NCBI RefSeq assembly: GCF_003991425.1
Contig: NZ_CP034346.1
Coordinates: 4,315,501 to 4,379,500, forward strand
DNA length: 64,000 nt
Reading direction: 5' to 3'
Source: Paenibacillus lutimineralis
GTDB lineage: Bacteria; Bacillota; Bacilli; Paenibacillales; Paenibacillaceae
Numbering within the stretch: the first letter of the stretch is position 1; each line of letters begins with the position of its first letter. The notes under the pieces were generated by a model. That model had not been told where the DNA came from and searched no databases. It saw only the letters and a program-made list of their open reading frames with translations. Positions 44,116 through 53,380 of this stretch are shown piece after piece. A program made the translations under genes and the position numbers.

Positions 44116-45414
44116 TCATTTATCATCATTTGCTTGATCATTATCCAGAAGAAAGTCGGTCTGTAGCGAAGTACCTCGAACTTTGTGATTACGAATCAGC
44201 GCCGAGGGATCATCCGACAGCATTCCCGCTGTCAGCACAGCGCTCTCACCGAATTTATCGCGCAGCATATCCATCGTCTTCGTCAGCGATTCCTTCTTCG
44301 GCTGCTGTTCATAATCGAACAGATCTAGCTGTAGCACCGCTTCCTCCTTGGGCAACAGATTCTGCAAAGTTATACCGAGTAGTCTAACTGGCTTCTCTGT
44401 GCTCCAGTGCTGCTTGTACAACTTACAGGCTTCTGTATAAACATCCTCCGCTCTCTCCGTCACGGTGTCTAGGCTATGGGATCTTGTTATCGTCTTCATG
44501 TCCGGGGTACGTATCGTAATCTGCACCGTCTGAGCCATCAGTTGCTGCCTGCGTAAGCGCCGCGTCACTTGATCCGCTAAATTCAGCAGCACCCGCTGGA
44601 CATCCTCCATCTCACTAATATCCCGCGGCAGGGTCGTCGTATGCCCGATCGATTTATTCTTCTCCCGCTCATCAATGACCGGCGAGTCGTCATGGCCATT
44701 CGCCGCCTGCTTCATCCAGTGTCCAACAACGCCGAAACGTTCTAATAACAGCCGCTCCTCCGCTGCAGCCAGCTGTCCAATCGTATAAATGCGCATCTTC
44801 TTCAGCTTTTCTGCCGTCCGCCTACCGATCCCGAACATTTCATCGCACGGCTTATCCCATAGCAATGCTGGCACATCACGTATCCGCAGTACCGTTATGC
44901 CATTCGGCTTCTTCATGTCTGAGGCCATTTTGGCCAGCAGCTTGTTAGGTGCAATCCCGATTGAACATGGAAGACCAAGCTCACTGGCAATACGCGATTG
45001 AATCGCCTGCGCAATTTCCATCGGTGTACCAAACTGCTTCGAGCCGGTAATATCCAGATAGCACTCATCAATGGATACGGCTTGCAATAGTGGAGTGTAG
45101 CTATAAGCGATATTCATAAAAGCTTTGGAGTATTTACGATACAAATGAAAGTTCGGCTGAATCACGATGAGCTCCGGGCACTTCTTCAGCCCTTGACTGA
45201 CCGTCATCCCCGTAGATACGCCTCTTCGGCGGGCCGCATAGGAGCAAGTAACGATGACTCCCTTGCGCAGTTCCACACTGCCGGCCACAGCGGTCGGGCG
45301 ATTCCGGTACTTCTCCGGTTCCTCCGCCTCATGCACCGAGCAGTAGAAAGCGTTCATATCGACATGCAGCACAACCCGCCCCTTGGCGGGATAGTATTTA
45401 TCGACATTATTCAA
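44116..45414 (-). CDS. dinB: DNA polymerase IV (Y-family)
   Basis: A 432-aa translesion polymerase. The catalytic acids lie in HVDMNAFYCSVH near 18-29 and SIDECYLD near 114-121. The helix-hairpin-helix region FGIGRRTAEKLKKMRIYTIG and little-finger domain follow. The C-terminal QLDLFDY (about 375) is a beta-clamp binding motif. The start is TTG 45414, with GAGGGG 7 nt before it. No LexA box was identified upstream. Confidence 0.93.
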   Translation of the reverse strand: MNNVDKYYPAKGRVVLHVDMNAFYCSVHEAEEPEKYRNRPTAVAGSVELRKGVIVTCSYAARRRGVSTGMTVSQGLKKCPELIVIQPNFHLYRKYSKAFMNIAYSYTPLLQAVSIDECYLDITGSKQFGTPMEIAQAIQSRIASELGLPCSIGIAPNKLLAKMASDMKKPNGITVLRIRDVPALLWDKPCDEMFGIGRRTAEKLKKMRIYTIGQLAAAEERLLLERFGVVGHWMKQAANGHDDSPVIDEREKNKSIGHTTTLPRDISEMEDVQRVLLNLADQVTRRLRRQQLMAQTVQITIRTPDMKTITRSHSLDTVTERAEDVYTEACKLYKQHWSTEKPVRLLGITLQNLLPKEEAVLQLDLFDYEQQPKKESLTKTMDMLRDKFGESAVLTAGMLSDDPSALIRNHKVRGTSLQTDFLLDNDQANDDK

Positions 45415-45597
45415 GCGTTTCCCCTCATTTATATACTAGTAATTTCAGCATACCCTTTTCAGCAAAAAACGGTCAATATAGCGATGAACTTTTAACGAAA
45501 ATTATATTACATTTAAAATATCAGGATGATATAATTAGAAAATATACCTAAATCGGTGCTTCATTTTTGAGGACTTCCAAAGGGGGATACTTCCATT

Positions 45598-47220
45598 ATG
45601 TCAAAAGCTTTAACTATCTTCGACACTACTTTGCGCGACGGTACTCAAGGAGAAGGCATTAGCTTATCCGCAGAGGACAAATTGAAGATTGCCAAGAAGC
45701 TGGATCAGCTAGGTGTCCATTACATTGAAGGCGGCATCCCCGGCAGCAATAGTAAGGATATCGAATTTTTCGATCGAGTTAAGGAATTGCGTCTGAACGC
45801 GAAGATTACCGCATTCGGCAGTACTCGCCGTAAGAACAGTCTGGCTGAACATGATGCTAATTTACAGCGTCTCATCGACTCTGGTGCCCAGGCGACATCG
45901 CTTGTCGGCAAGTCATGGGACTTCCACGTGCATACGGCACTTCAGACTACTCTGGAAGAGAATCTGGCGATGATCTATGATTCTATTGCCTACTTGAAGC
46001 AACACGGGCTTGAGGTTATGTTCGATGCCGAGCACTTCTTCGATGGCTATAAGAACAATCCCGAATATGCCGTAGCCGTCATGCGCAAAGCCGAAGAAGC
46101 TGGTGCAGATTGGCTGGTCATGTGCGATACGAACGGTGGAACCATGCCTCACGAGGTATCCGACATCGTTGCCGCACTTGGCGGACAGATTACCGGAACC
46201 GCAAGACTGGGCATTCATACGCATAACGACTGTGAACTAGCGGTGGCTAACACACTCAGCGCGGTTCGCTCCGGTGCCGAAATGATTCAAGGCACCATGA
46301 ACGGCTATGGTGAACGTTGTGGTAACGCCAACCTCTGTTCCATTATCCCGAACCTGCAGCTGAAGCTTGGATATCAGGTCCTTGAAGAGAAGCAGCTGGA
46401 GCAACTGACGAACACGGCCCGCTACGTAAGCGAGATTGCCAATGTTCATATGCCAGTTAACCAGCCTTATGTAGGCGCAGCCGCCTTTGCTCATAAAGGC
46501 GGCATCCATGTATCGGCGATCCTGCGTGATGCTCGTACTTACGAGCATATTGTGCCTGAGACAGTGGGCAATCACCAGCGGGTGCTTGTCTCCGAACTGG
46601 CCGGTCAGAGCAACATCTTATCCAAGGCACAGAAGATGGGAATCGAATTCGATCCGGAAAAAGAAAGCACCCGGGAAGTTATTGGGCGGATCAAGGATCT
46701 GGAGCATCAAGGCTATCAATTCGAGGGTGCCGACGCTTCGCTCGAGCTAATGCTACGAGAGGCTAACGGAGAGGTGAGGAAGCTGTTCACGTTCGAGTCC
46801 TTTAAAATGCTCGTGGAGAAATCGGCCGGAAAACCTGTCGTATCTGAGGCGTTCGTCAAACTGAACATCGATGGCAACTCTATCTATACTGCTGCTGAGG
46901 GCAACGGTCCGGTCAATGCGCTGGATAACGCGCTGCGCAAGGCGCTGATCAGCTACTATCCTGGCCTGAACGACGTACATTTATCAGACTATAAGGTTCG
47001 TGTCCTTGATGATAAAGAGGCAACCGCCTCGAAGGTTCGCGTCTTGATTGAATCCTCCAACGTGGAGAACTCCTGGAACACAGTCGGTGTCTCCAGCAAC
47101 GTCATCGAAGCAAGTTGGGAAGCGTTGGTTGACAGCTTCCTGTACGCCCTACTGGGCCAAGACAAACGTGAAGGCTACGAGGAGATCCAATCGGTCGAGA
47201 GAGGCCTTGTGAATCACTAA
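45598..47220 (+). CDS. cimA: (R)-citramalate synthase
   Basis: A 540-aa member of the LeuA family. The N-terminal TIM barrel has TTLRDGTQGEGISLS (catalytic Arg and Asp) and metal ligands in GIHTHNDCELA. A C-terminal regulatory domain begins near 385. The length and the GTQGEGISLSAEDKLKIA start are those of citramalate synthase (pyruvate plus acetyl-CoA, a threonine-independent isoleucine route) rather than 2-isopropylmalate synthase, but the distinction is by resemblance. AAAGGGGGA lies 11 nt before the ATG. Confidence 0.88.
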   Translation: MSKALTIFDTTLRDGTQGEGISLSAEDKLKIAKKLDQLGVHYIEGGIPGSNSKDIEFFDRVKELRLNAKITAFGSTRRKNSLAEHDANLQRLIDSGAQATSLVGKSWDFHVHTALQTTLEENLAMIYDSIAYLKQHGLEVMFDAEHFFDGYKNNPEYAVAVMRKAEEAGADWLVMCDTNGGTMPHEVSDIVAALGGQITGTARLGIHTHNDCELAVANTLSAVRSGAEMIQGTMNGYGERCGNANLCSIIPNLQLKLGYQVLEEKQLEQLTNTARYVSEIANVHMPVNQPYVGAAAFAHKGGIHVSAILRDARTYEHIVPETVGNHQRVLVSELAGQSNILSKAQKMGIEFDPEKESTREVIGRIKDLEHQGYQFEGADASLELMLREANGEVRKLFTFESFKMLVEKSAGKPVVSEAFVKLNIDGNSIYTAAEGNGPVNALDNALRKALISYYPGLNDVHLSDYKVRVLDDKEATASKVRVLIESSNVENSWNTVGVSSNVIEASWEALVDSFLYALLGQDKREGYEEIQSVERGLVNH

Positions 47221-47250
47221 TTACTCACTATAAACAAATGAACGTTAAAA

Positions 47251-47278
47251 AAACCTGCAGAAAAATGCAGGTTTTTTT
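47251..47278 (+). terminator. Terminator of cimA
   Basis: AAACCTGCA-GAAAAA-TGCAGGTTT followed by T, 31 bp past the stop. A run on the other strand makes it bidirectional. Confidence 0.85.
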
Positions 47279-47354
47279 CTATGCAAGCTTAAGCCCCATT
47301 CATAACCTGCAGCGATCCAGAAATTAACGAGGCAATCGTGTGCTTATCCCCTTT

Positions 47355-48065
47355 TTAGTTAGTTACTTCTTGGTATAAGTTTATATATTTAATTAGTTCT
47401 GCGATTCCTTTCAATTGATCCAATAGTTGATGATTCAAATTTTCCAAAGCCAACTGAAAAGAATGTTCGATTTTGTTATAATTTTGTGTATCCAAATCAT
47501 TTAATAACCCCTTCATATTTTCTATATAATAAACGGTTCTTCTCAAGCTGCTTATGACCAGTATTTTACGAAGTTCAGCTACTGAAAACATTCTATAACC
47601 GTTTTCTTTATTTCTTTCTGAGTGGACCAGACCTTCGTATTCCCAATGACGGATAGCTGAAGTATTTACTCCCGCTATTTTTGCAGCCTCTCCAATGCTC
47701 ATATATTCTGTTAATTTCACATTTTTATATCTAGTAAAATCAGCATTTTGAATCATCATGAGTATTTCTTCGACTCGTCGTTTCTCCACCTGAATATGAT
47801 ATTGCTGTTCATTAACTAACCACAGGGCTTCCTCAAATCTTGCATCCTTACACAATCTCATTACATCGTAAACAACGGGAATGTCAAATCCTTTTAACAT
47901 GGCTCTAATGGTAGTAAAAGCTTGAACATGTATCCATGTATAGACACGGTGATTACTTTTTGTTCTTGGTACAACAGGAATAAGTTCTTGTTCTTCATAT
48001 CTTCTCAAGGTTGTGGTGCTGAAATTTAAGGCATTTGCAATTTGTTTAGGGCTAAATGTTTCCAT
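47355..48065 (-). CDS. MerR-family regulator with two HTH domains
   Basis: A 236-aa protein carrying two MerR-type DNA-binding domains: FSPKQIANALNFSTTTLRRY...HRVYTW (about 4-60) and MSIGEAAKIAGVNTSAIRHW...GYRMFSVAELRKI (about 122-175). A helical C-terminal segment follows. Typical MerR proteins have one HTH and dimerise, so a tandem arrangement may bind a site as a monomer or bridge two. No metal-binding cysteines. It is divergent from an alpha/beta hydrolase gene that it may control. Confidence 0.85.
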   Translation of the reverse strand: METFSPKQIANALNFSTTTLRRYEEQELIPVVPRTKSNHRVYTWIHVQAFTTIRAMLKGFDIPVVYDVMRLCKDARFEEALWLVNEQQYHIQVEKRRVEEILMMIQNADFTRYKNVKLTEYMSIGEAAKIAGVNTSAIRHWEYEGLVHSERNKENGYRMFSVAELRKILVISSLRRTVYYIENMKGLLNDLDTQNYNKIEHSFQLALENLNHQLLDQLKGIAELIKYINLYQEVTN

Positions 48066-48082
48066 TTATAACTCCTTTTTAA

Positions 48083-48108
48083 AGTTGAAAACCGGTCTTT
48101 TTGAACAC
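48083..48108. repeat. Fragment of the MITE-like element
   Basis: GTTGAAAACCGGTCTTTTTGAAC matches the right end of the family (GCTGAAAACCGNACTTTTTGAA). No other part of the element is present here. It lies in the divergent promoter region of the merR-like and hydrolase genes. Confidence 0.55.
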
Positions 48109-48245
48109 AAACTTAATGTAAAACCTTCAAGTGCTACAATAACATATTTTGAAGAAGACCCCCATTTATAAAGTGGAGAACAGGGGGAAACCGAAAGATT
48201 GCATGAATGTTATACGATAGTTGTAAATCGTTAGGGGTGATGAAA

Positions 48246-49130
48246 ATGGAGAAAAACATAAAACTTATGGATGAATCAGAGTTAAAGGTTAGTCTAGTCG
48301 GAAATCCCGACTCTGCAACAATTATGATTCCGGGTGCAAAAGAATCCGTATATGGAAAAGAGGCTGAAAACCTAAAGTTGTGGGGAGTAGACCCTGAATT
48401 AGGAAAACATTTTGTTGAGGGGCTCGTAGACAAGTTTCAGATATTATATTTCGACTACGAAGGACACCGATTTCAACATCCGAGCCCTGACAATCTCACA
48501 CCTGAGAATATCGCAAAAGATTTCTTGATCATCGCTGATGAAATGAACGTTAAGAAATTTAGCTATTATGGTTACTCTTGGTTAGCTCTAGTTGGGTTAC
48601 AGTTAGCCATTCGGACAGACAGACTGGAAAGTTTAATGATGGGTGGTTTTCCTCCAATAGACGGTCCATATAAAGAAATGATGGCAGTGACAAATAAAAC
48701 TTACGAGCAAGCTTTAAATAATCAAAATTCAGCCGTTTACGATGAACAAAACTATATTAGTCCAGAAAAGGTAGATTGGGATAGTATAGAGGTAAAGATC
48801 GACACGGATCAAACCAAACAGTTTGTTACCATGTACAAAAACTTAATAGAATTTGATGATAGAGAAATCCAGCATCAATTAGTTACTCCGAGATTGGCAT
48901 TTGCTGGGGAACAAGACACGATTGTTTATGGTGAAAACTTCGGCAGTGTAACAGTTGATATTAGCGGTATACTTCAGAAAAATAAACAAGAATTAGAATA
49001 CCTTGGATGGGATATAGAAGTTTTAAAGGGAAGTGGTATGGATCATACCAAGGCTATGCAGCCTGAAGCGGTTCTGTCGTTGATAAAGCCGTGGTTAATT
49101 AAAAATTTGAATATAACTTTGCCCGAATAA
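48246..49130 (+). CDS. Alpha/beta hydrolase-fold protein
   Basis: A 294-aa protein with the nucleophile elbow YYGYSWLALVG (Ser near 115) and a C-terminal GMDHTKAMQPE His. The elbow reads G-Y-S-W rather than the common GxSxG. The acid may be Asp in AGEQDTIVYGE. Related proteins hydrolyse esters or lactones; substrate unknown. ATG 48246 is chosen for AGGGG 9 nt upstream. The gene is AT-rich compared with its neighbours, as is the merR-like gene, suggesting both arrived together. Confidence 0.82.
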   Translation: MEKNIKLMDESELKVSLVGNPDSATIMIPGAKESVYGKEAENLKLWGVDPELGKHFVEGLVDKFQILYFDYEGHRFQHPSPDNLTPENIAKDFLIIADEMNVKKFSYYGYSWLALVGLQLAIRTDRLESLMMGGFPPIDGPYKEMMAVTNKTYEQALNNQNSAVYDEQNYISPEKVDWDSIEVKIDTDQTKQFVTMYKNLIEFDDREIQHQLVTPRLAFAGEQDTIVYGENFGSVTVDISGILQKNKQELEYLGWDIEVLKGSGMDHTKAMQPEAVLSLIKPWLIKNLNITLPE

Positions 49131-49137
49131 TCGTAAT

Positions 49138-49204
49138 TTCTAACGAAACTGGATATCGTTATTGGAGCTTAAACTCAGTATTTCGCTCCAATAACGATAT
49201 AGCC
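49138..49204. repeat. CTAACGAAACT palindromic repeat, copy 1
   Basis: TTCTAACGAAACTGG then ATATCGTTATTGGAGC pairs perfectly with GCTCCAATAACGATAT across a 16-nt loop. The right arm lacks the CAGTTTCGTTAG terminus present in the copy near 63100. It may also terminate the hydrolase transcript. Confidence 0.7.
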
Positions 49205-49261
49205 AGGATCATGCTAAGTGGAAAAGATGCTTTTATACAAGGCGCTCGCAGTAATGGACTG

Positions 49262-49849
49262 CTACGAATTCGTCAGCTTCTTCAATTTGGCTTCCAAATC
49301 CTTGGCGGAAAGAGAGCCAACGATAACCTCCTGGATGATACCATCTTTCCCGATCAACACATTCGTCGGAAAGGCCACCCCATTAAACTTGCGATAAATC
49401 TCTTCCTTCTTATCGAGCAGTACTGGGAAGGTATAACCGTAGTCCTGGACAAACTTCTTGACGTTGTCGAGCTGATCATATAAGGTGACGTTCACAGCGT
49501 ACACATCCAGTGAATCGCTATATTTCTTTGCCATGGTAACCAAATCCGGCGCCTCTTCTTTGCAAGGATCACACCAGGAAGCCCAGAAGTTCAATAGTAA
49601 GGCCTTGTCACGTTCTCCACCCACTGTGTATACCTGACCATCCAGATCTTCCAGAGAGAAAGAAGGTGAAGGTGTCCCAGGCTTAGGCGCCCCCGCGGCG
49701 AGCAACTCGGTTAGCGATTGGCTGGACTTAGCCACTGCTTCTTTTTCGCCCTTCTCCCATAATCCTAGTGAGCCTTGGCCCAAATTGACGTACAATACTG
49801 CCGCTAATAAGATAAGCAAGCCTGCCAATATCCATTTATGTCGTCTCAT
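49262..49849 (-). CDS. ResA/TlpA-like membrane-anchored thiol-disulfide oxidoreductase
   Basis: A 195-aa protein: signal anchor (MRRHKWILAGLLILLAAVLY), then a thioredoxin domain with the active site FWASWCDPCKEEAPD (Cys93, Cys96) and cis-Pro in GVAFPTNVLIGKDG. It faces outward and may reduce apocytochromes or other thiols. ATG 49849 is chosen because AAAGGA lies 9 nt upstream; an ATG 9 nt earlier would abut that site. A MITE-like element begins 26 bp upstream. Confidence 0.88.
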   Translation of the reverse strand: MRRHKWILAGLLILLAAVLYVNLGQGSLGLWEKGEKEAVAKSSQSLTELLAAGAPKPGTPSPSFSLEDLDGQVYTVGGERDKALLLNFWASWCDPCKEEAPDLVTMAKKYSDSLDVYAVNVTLYDQLDNVKKFVQDYGYTFPVLLDKKEEIYRKFNGVAFPTNVLIGKDGIIQEVIVGSLSAKDLEAKLKKLTNS

Positions 49850-49874
49850 GAAATCCATTCCTTTAAAGAGGTAA

Positions 49875-50228
49875 TTCAAAAAGTCCGCTTTTGATAAGAA
49901 AACCAGATCGTGGTCAATTCAAGGCTGAGCGACCGCGATTCAAAGGTAGGTTTTCTTGCGATATAGAATTTCATCAGCTCTGCTGATAACGTATAAATTC
50001 TATATCTAACACGAAGTGACACTAAGAGCTTATTCGACATCGAATCTTGAATTCACCCGGGCCTAGAGAATGCTTACGAAGTCATGTTTCCTTCGGAAAC
50101 ATCTCAGGTGCTCACGTACAAACTACGTACGCTGTGCTCCTCAGTCCCTAGCTTCATCCAACTGAAGCGTTTCGAAGAAACGCACATCGGAAGCATAAGC
50201 TTCGGTGCTGAAAACCGAACTTTTTGAA
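49875..50228 (+). repeat. MITE-like element, copy 5 (354 bp, longest)
   Basis: Starts TTCAAAAAGTCCGCTTTTGA and ends ACTTTTTGAA. Contains the AT-rich palindrome shared with copy 2, the TTCGACATCGAATCTTGAAT core, the ATGTTTCC-TTC-GGAAACAT hairpin and a further GCGTTTCGAAGAAACGC hairpin unique to this copy. It fills the gap between the ResA-like and amt genes. Confidence 0.8.
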
Positions 50229-50320
50229 CTCGCAATAAAAATTTATCTTCTTATTTAGCTATTGTACCCTGATTCGGAGAATTGTTACAGCTCGAAAGCG
50301 AAAATATGCAGGATGTAAAT

Positions 50321-51832
50321 TCAATCAAGTACAGATGCCTTATAACCTCCGTCCCCCGATTTAGCTTTATCGCTCATTCCATAGTTACTTAGTCGATCTT
50401 GCCCATCATCCCGCTGTAGATGCGTATGCGTCTTTTCCTGCCCCATTATTTGTACAGATCGCTGATTAAGAAAATCCATCCCTACCGGATAGCCATATGC
50501 GCCGTGTTCGCTCATATCAAGCCCCATCATCTCTTCTTCCTCCGTTACGCGGAGCCCCATGAATAGCTTCATCCCACCAAGCACGAGAAAAGACAGTACA
50601 AGCACAAATACAAATGTGCCAATCACACCTAGCAACTGCACGCCCAATTGTCCCAAGCCACCGCCATAGAACAGACCAGCAGATCCAACCCCAGTTGTCT
50701 CCGCCAGCTCGGGTGTCGCGAATAATCCGGTGGAAATGGCGCCCCAAATCCCAGCGATTCCATGAACGGAGAAGGCGCAGATTGGGTCGTCAAGGCCGAT
50801 ATGCTCGAACCATCTAGCCGTGAAGAAAGTAATAACTCCCGCAAGCGCCCCAATAAGGAGAGCAGCCCAAGCTTCCACAAAAGCACAAGAGCCGGTAATC
50901 GCCACCAACGCAGCTAATACACCATTTAGCATACTTGGGATATCCGCCTTGCCCAGCACGGCCCAGGAGGCAAGCAATGCAGCTACAGCACCTGCCGCCG
51001 CGGCCAGATTCGTAGTCATTAATACGAAGCCAAAAAATCCATCCCCTAGTGGTGTTAACGCACTGCCAGGGTTAAAGCCAAACCAGCCGATCCAGAGTAT
51101 AATCACACCGAGCACTGTCAACACCTGGTTATGCCCTGAAATACTGTTCGGCTTGCCATCCTTATTGTACTTACCGAGGCGCGGTTTCAGTAGTATGATC
51201 GCCACCAGAGCCGCTGTCGCACCTGTAAGGTGAACAACTGTTGAACCGGCATAATCCTGCATTCCCAGTTGTCCTAGCCAGCCGCCGCCCCATACCCAAT
51301 GGGCTACAATCGGGTAGATTACGACCATGAATATCGTCCCGAATATCATATATACACTTAGCTTTGCTCTCTCCGCCATTCCTCCACAGGCAATCGCCAA
51401 CGATACCGCTGCGAATGCCATCTGGAACAGAAACATTAAGTTCAACGGGACCCCAATCCCGGAGAAGACGCTAAATGAACCGATATCTCCCTCGCCCCCG
51501 AACAGAAAGCCGGTTGTTCCGAGAAAGCCGTTGCCGTCTCCAAACGCAAAACCAAATCCAAGTGCCCACCAGGTGATCACAGCGATTCCCAATGTCAGAA
51601 CTGTCTTGCCCGCCACATGCCCTGCATTCTTCATTCTTAACGATCCAGCTTCCAGCAGTGCGAATCCTGCTTGCATGAAAAAGACGAGCATCGCCGCCAA
51701 AAATACGAAAACCGAGTTTAATCCAACCTGTAAAACCGCACCACCAACCTCTCCCTCTGCAGCATATGCAGAAACCGGGAACGCCAAGGCAGCGATGATT
51801 CCCGACAGACCATAGACCCATTTTCTTCTCAT
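50321..51832 (-). CDS. amtB: Ammonium transporter (Amt/NrgA)
   Basis: A 503-aa protein with a signal sequence (MRRKWVYGLSGIIAALAFP) and 11 membrane helices. Signatures include FFMQAGFALLEAGSLRMKNAG, DYAGSTVVHLTG and the paired pore His in VHLTGA and FSVHGIAG. It conducts ammonium into the cell. A C-terminal cytoplasmic tail of about 95 residues is longer than in NrgA. ATG 51832 follows GGGAG. No glnK gene is adjacent. A TnrA/GlnR-type box lies in the leader. Confidence 0.93.
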   Translation of the reverse strand: MRRKWVYGLSGIIAALAFPVSAYAAEGEVGGAVLQVGLNSVFVFLAAMLVFFMQAGFALLEAGSLRMKNAGHVAGKTVLTLGIAVITWWALGFGFAFGDGNGFLGTTGFLFGGEGDIGSFSVFSGIGVPLNLMFLFQMAFAAVSLAIACGGMAERAKLSVYMIFGTIFMVVIYPIVAHWVWGGGWLGQLGMQDYAGSTVVHLTGATAALVAIILLKPRLGKYNKDGKPNSISGHNQVLTVLGVIILWIGWFGFNPGSALTPLGDGFFGFVLMTTNLAAAAGAVAALLASWAVLGKADIPSMLNGVLAALVAITGSCAFVEAWAALLIGALAGVITFFTARWFEHIGLDDPICAFSVHGIAGIWGAISTGLFATPELAETTGVGSAGLFYGGGLGQLGVQLLGVIGTFVFVLVLSFLVLGGMKLFMGLRVTEEEEMMGLDMSEHGAYGYPVGMDFLNQRSVQIMGQEKTHTHLQRDDGQDRLSNYGMSDKAKSGDGGYKASVLD

Positions 51833-51851
51833 AAACAACCAGCTCCCTAAG

Positions 51852-51868
51852 TGTTATATTTCCTAACA
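51852..51868. promoter_or_regulatory. TnrA/GlnR-type box in the amt leader
   Basis: TGTTA-N7-TAACA, a perfect match to the TGTNAN7TNACA consensus, about 20 bp before the amt start codon. A site this far downstream fits repression by GlnR better than activation. The regulator gene is not in this window. Confidence 0.6.
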
Positions 51869-52116
51869 CAAATATAATAATTAAGCTGATTATATGATCT
51901 AGATTATGCATAAAACAATGCCAAATCGGCAATTACTTAAATACTCACAAGAATACTTAACATAACATGTTATATTATATGTACATTGTTATCTTCGTCT
52001 ACTATCATTTGTAAAGCGTAACGTTTGACTGTATAGTTGCATATCGAGTATCATAAACCTATATATAGAGACCACATACTGACATTACTTGGAGAGAGGG
52101 TGAATCTATTGGGGAT

Positions 52117-52545
52117 ATGAAGTTGTATCGTATTGGAGAACTGGCCAAAGCTGCGAATATTAGCGAGAGAACAATAGATTATTACACCAAACTTGGCCTG
52201 ATCGGGCCGGAGACACGTACACAGAAGAATTACCGTTTGTACAGTTCTGAAACCTTGAACAGACTCGAACGTATTAATCAGATGAAGCAAGAAAAATATA
52301 CGTTAGAGGAAATTCGCGAAAAGCTCGATCAATGGAGCACGGTTAGCGGTGAGGAGCAGGTTAACGAGAAGCTGAGCTCCCTGGAGATACGCATGCAGCA
52401 GCTTGAACGGGAAGTCAAGGAGCTTGAACCGTTGATTTCCAATCTTAAACCGAACCAAGCCCGGCGGGCATTCACGAACCTGATGCCGCAAAGTCTCGCT
52501 TGCATTGAGGCGATCCAGATTCTGATGAATCACAATCCTTTTTAA
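52117..52545 (+). CDS. MerR-family transcriptional regulator
   Basis: A 142-aa regulator. The HTH MKLYRIGELAKAANISERTIDYY is followed by wing KNYRLYSS and a long coiled coil (about 75-110, SSLEIRMQQLEREVKELEPL). No effector cysteines, so the inducer cannot be read. It precedes the YugP-like protease gene by about 70 bp in the same direction. Confidence 0.87.
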   Translation: MKLYRIGELAKAANISERTIDYYTKLGLIGPETRTQKNYRLYSSETLNRLERINQMKQEKYTLEEIREKLDQWSTVSGEEQVNEKLSSLEIRMQQLEREVKELEPLISNLKPNQARRAFTNLMPQSLACIEAIQILMNHNPF

Positions 52546-52612
52546 TTAGAACTGGCAGAATCCTTTCCTTTATCGGACACAATCTATTCTACAGACTTTG
52601 GAGGAATGATCA

Positions 52613-53293
52613 ATGTATTCTAACATCATGCTAATTCCTATTTTACTCGCCTTCGGCCTCTCACTATGGGCCCAATTCCGGGTAAAGGGTACGTTCAATA
52701 AATACTCACAGGTTCCGAATATGTACGGATTAACCGGGCATGATGCGGCAAGACGCATGCTGGATGCTAACGGACTGTATGATATTCCGATTGAGCCAGT
52801 GCGCGGAGCGTTAACTGACCACTATGATCCGATTCATAAGGTCGTACGCCTATCCGAACCCGTATACTACGAGAATTCGATCTCAGCAGTATCGGTTGCC
52901 TGCCACGAAGTGGGTCATGCCATCCAACATAAAGAAGCTTACCCAATGCTCGTGCTGCGCCATCGCATGTTCCCGTTTGTGAATTTCGCATCCGGGGTAG
53001 CGCCGTTCCTGCTCTTGGCAGGATTCCTATTCGGAGCATTTAATCTGATCGGTCTTGGCATCATCTTCTTCTCGGCAGCGGTATTGTTCCAGCTGGTTAC
53101 ATTGCCTGTCGAATTCAATGCCAGCAACCGGGCACGCAAGATCATGCTGACCCAGGGCTTCGTCACTAACGAAGAAGAACGCGGGGTTGCCAACGTCTTA
53201 AACGCCGCTGCATTGACTTATGTCGCCGCTGCCCTAATCTCTGTGCTTGAATTGCTTCGCTATATTTTGATTTTCACGAGCAACCGTGACTAA
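52613..53293 (+). CDS. Membrane zinc metallopeptidase, YugP family
   Basis: A 226-aa protein with an N-terminal helix, the zinc motif CHEVGHAIQH (about 96-105) and three further membrane helices (FVNFASGVAPFLLLAGFLFG onward). The third ligand Glu may be in PVEFNASNRAR. It resembles B. subtilis YugP, of unknown substrate. GGAGG precedes the ATG by about 9 nt. Confidence 0.9.
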   Translation: MYSNIMLIPILLAFGLSLWAQFRVKGTFNKYSQVPNMYGLTGHDAARRMLDANGLYDIPIEPVRGALTDHYDPIHKVVRLSEPVYYENSISAVSVACHEVGHAIQHKEAYPMLVLRHRMFPFVNFASGVAPFLLLAGFLFGAFNLIGLGIIFFSAAVLFQLVTLPVEFNASNRARKIMLTQGFVTNEEERGVANVLNAAALTYVAAALISVLELLRYILIFTSNRD

Positions 53294-53317
53294 ATAAGTA
53301 ATAACTTCATGTAAACT

Positions 53318-53352
53318 AAAATGCACCCCCTGATGAAGGAGGTGCATTTTTC
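53318..53352. terminator. Terminator between YugP-like gene and LysR gene
   Basis: AAAATGCACC then GGAGGTGCATTTTT forms a stem with a T tail on the plus strand. It also serves the convergent lysR-type gene. Confidence 0.8.
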
Positions 53353-53380
53353 ATTAACCGTTAAGCTAGCACTCGCCGAG

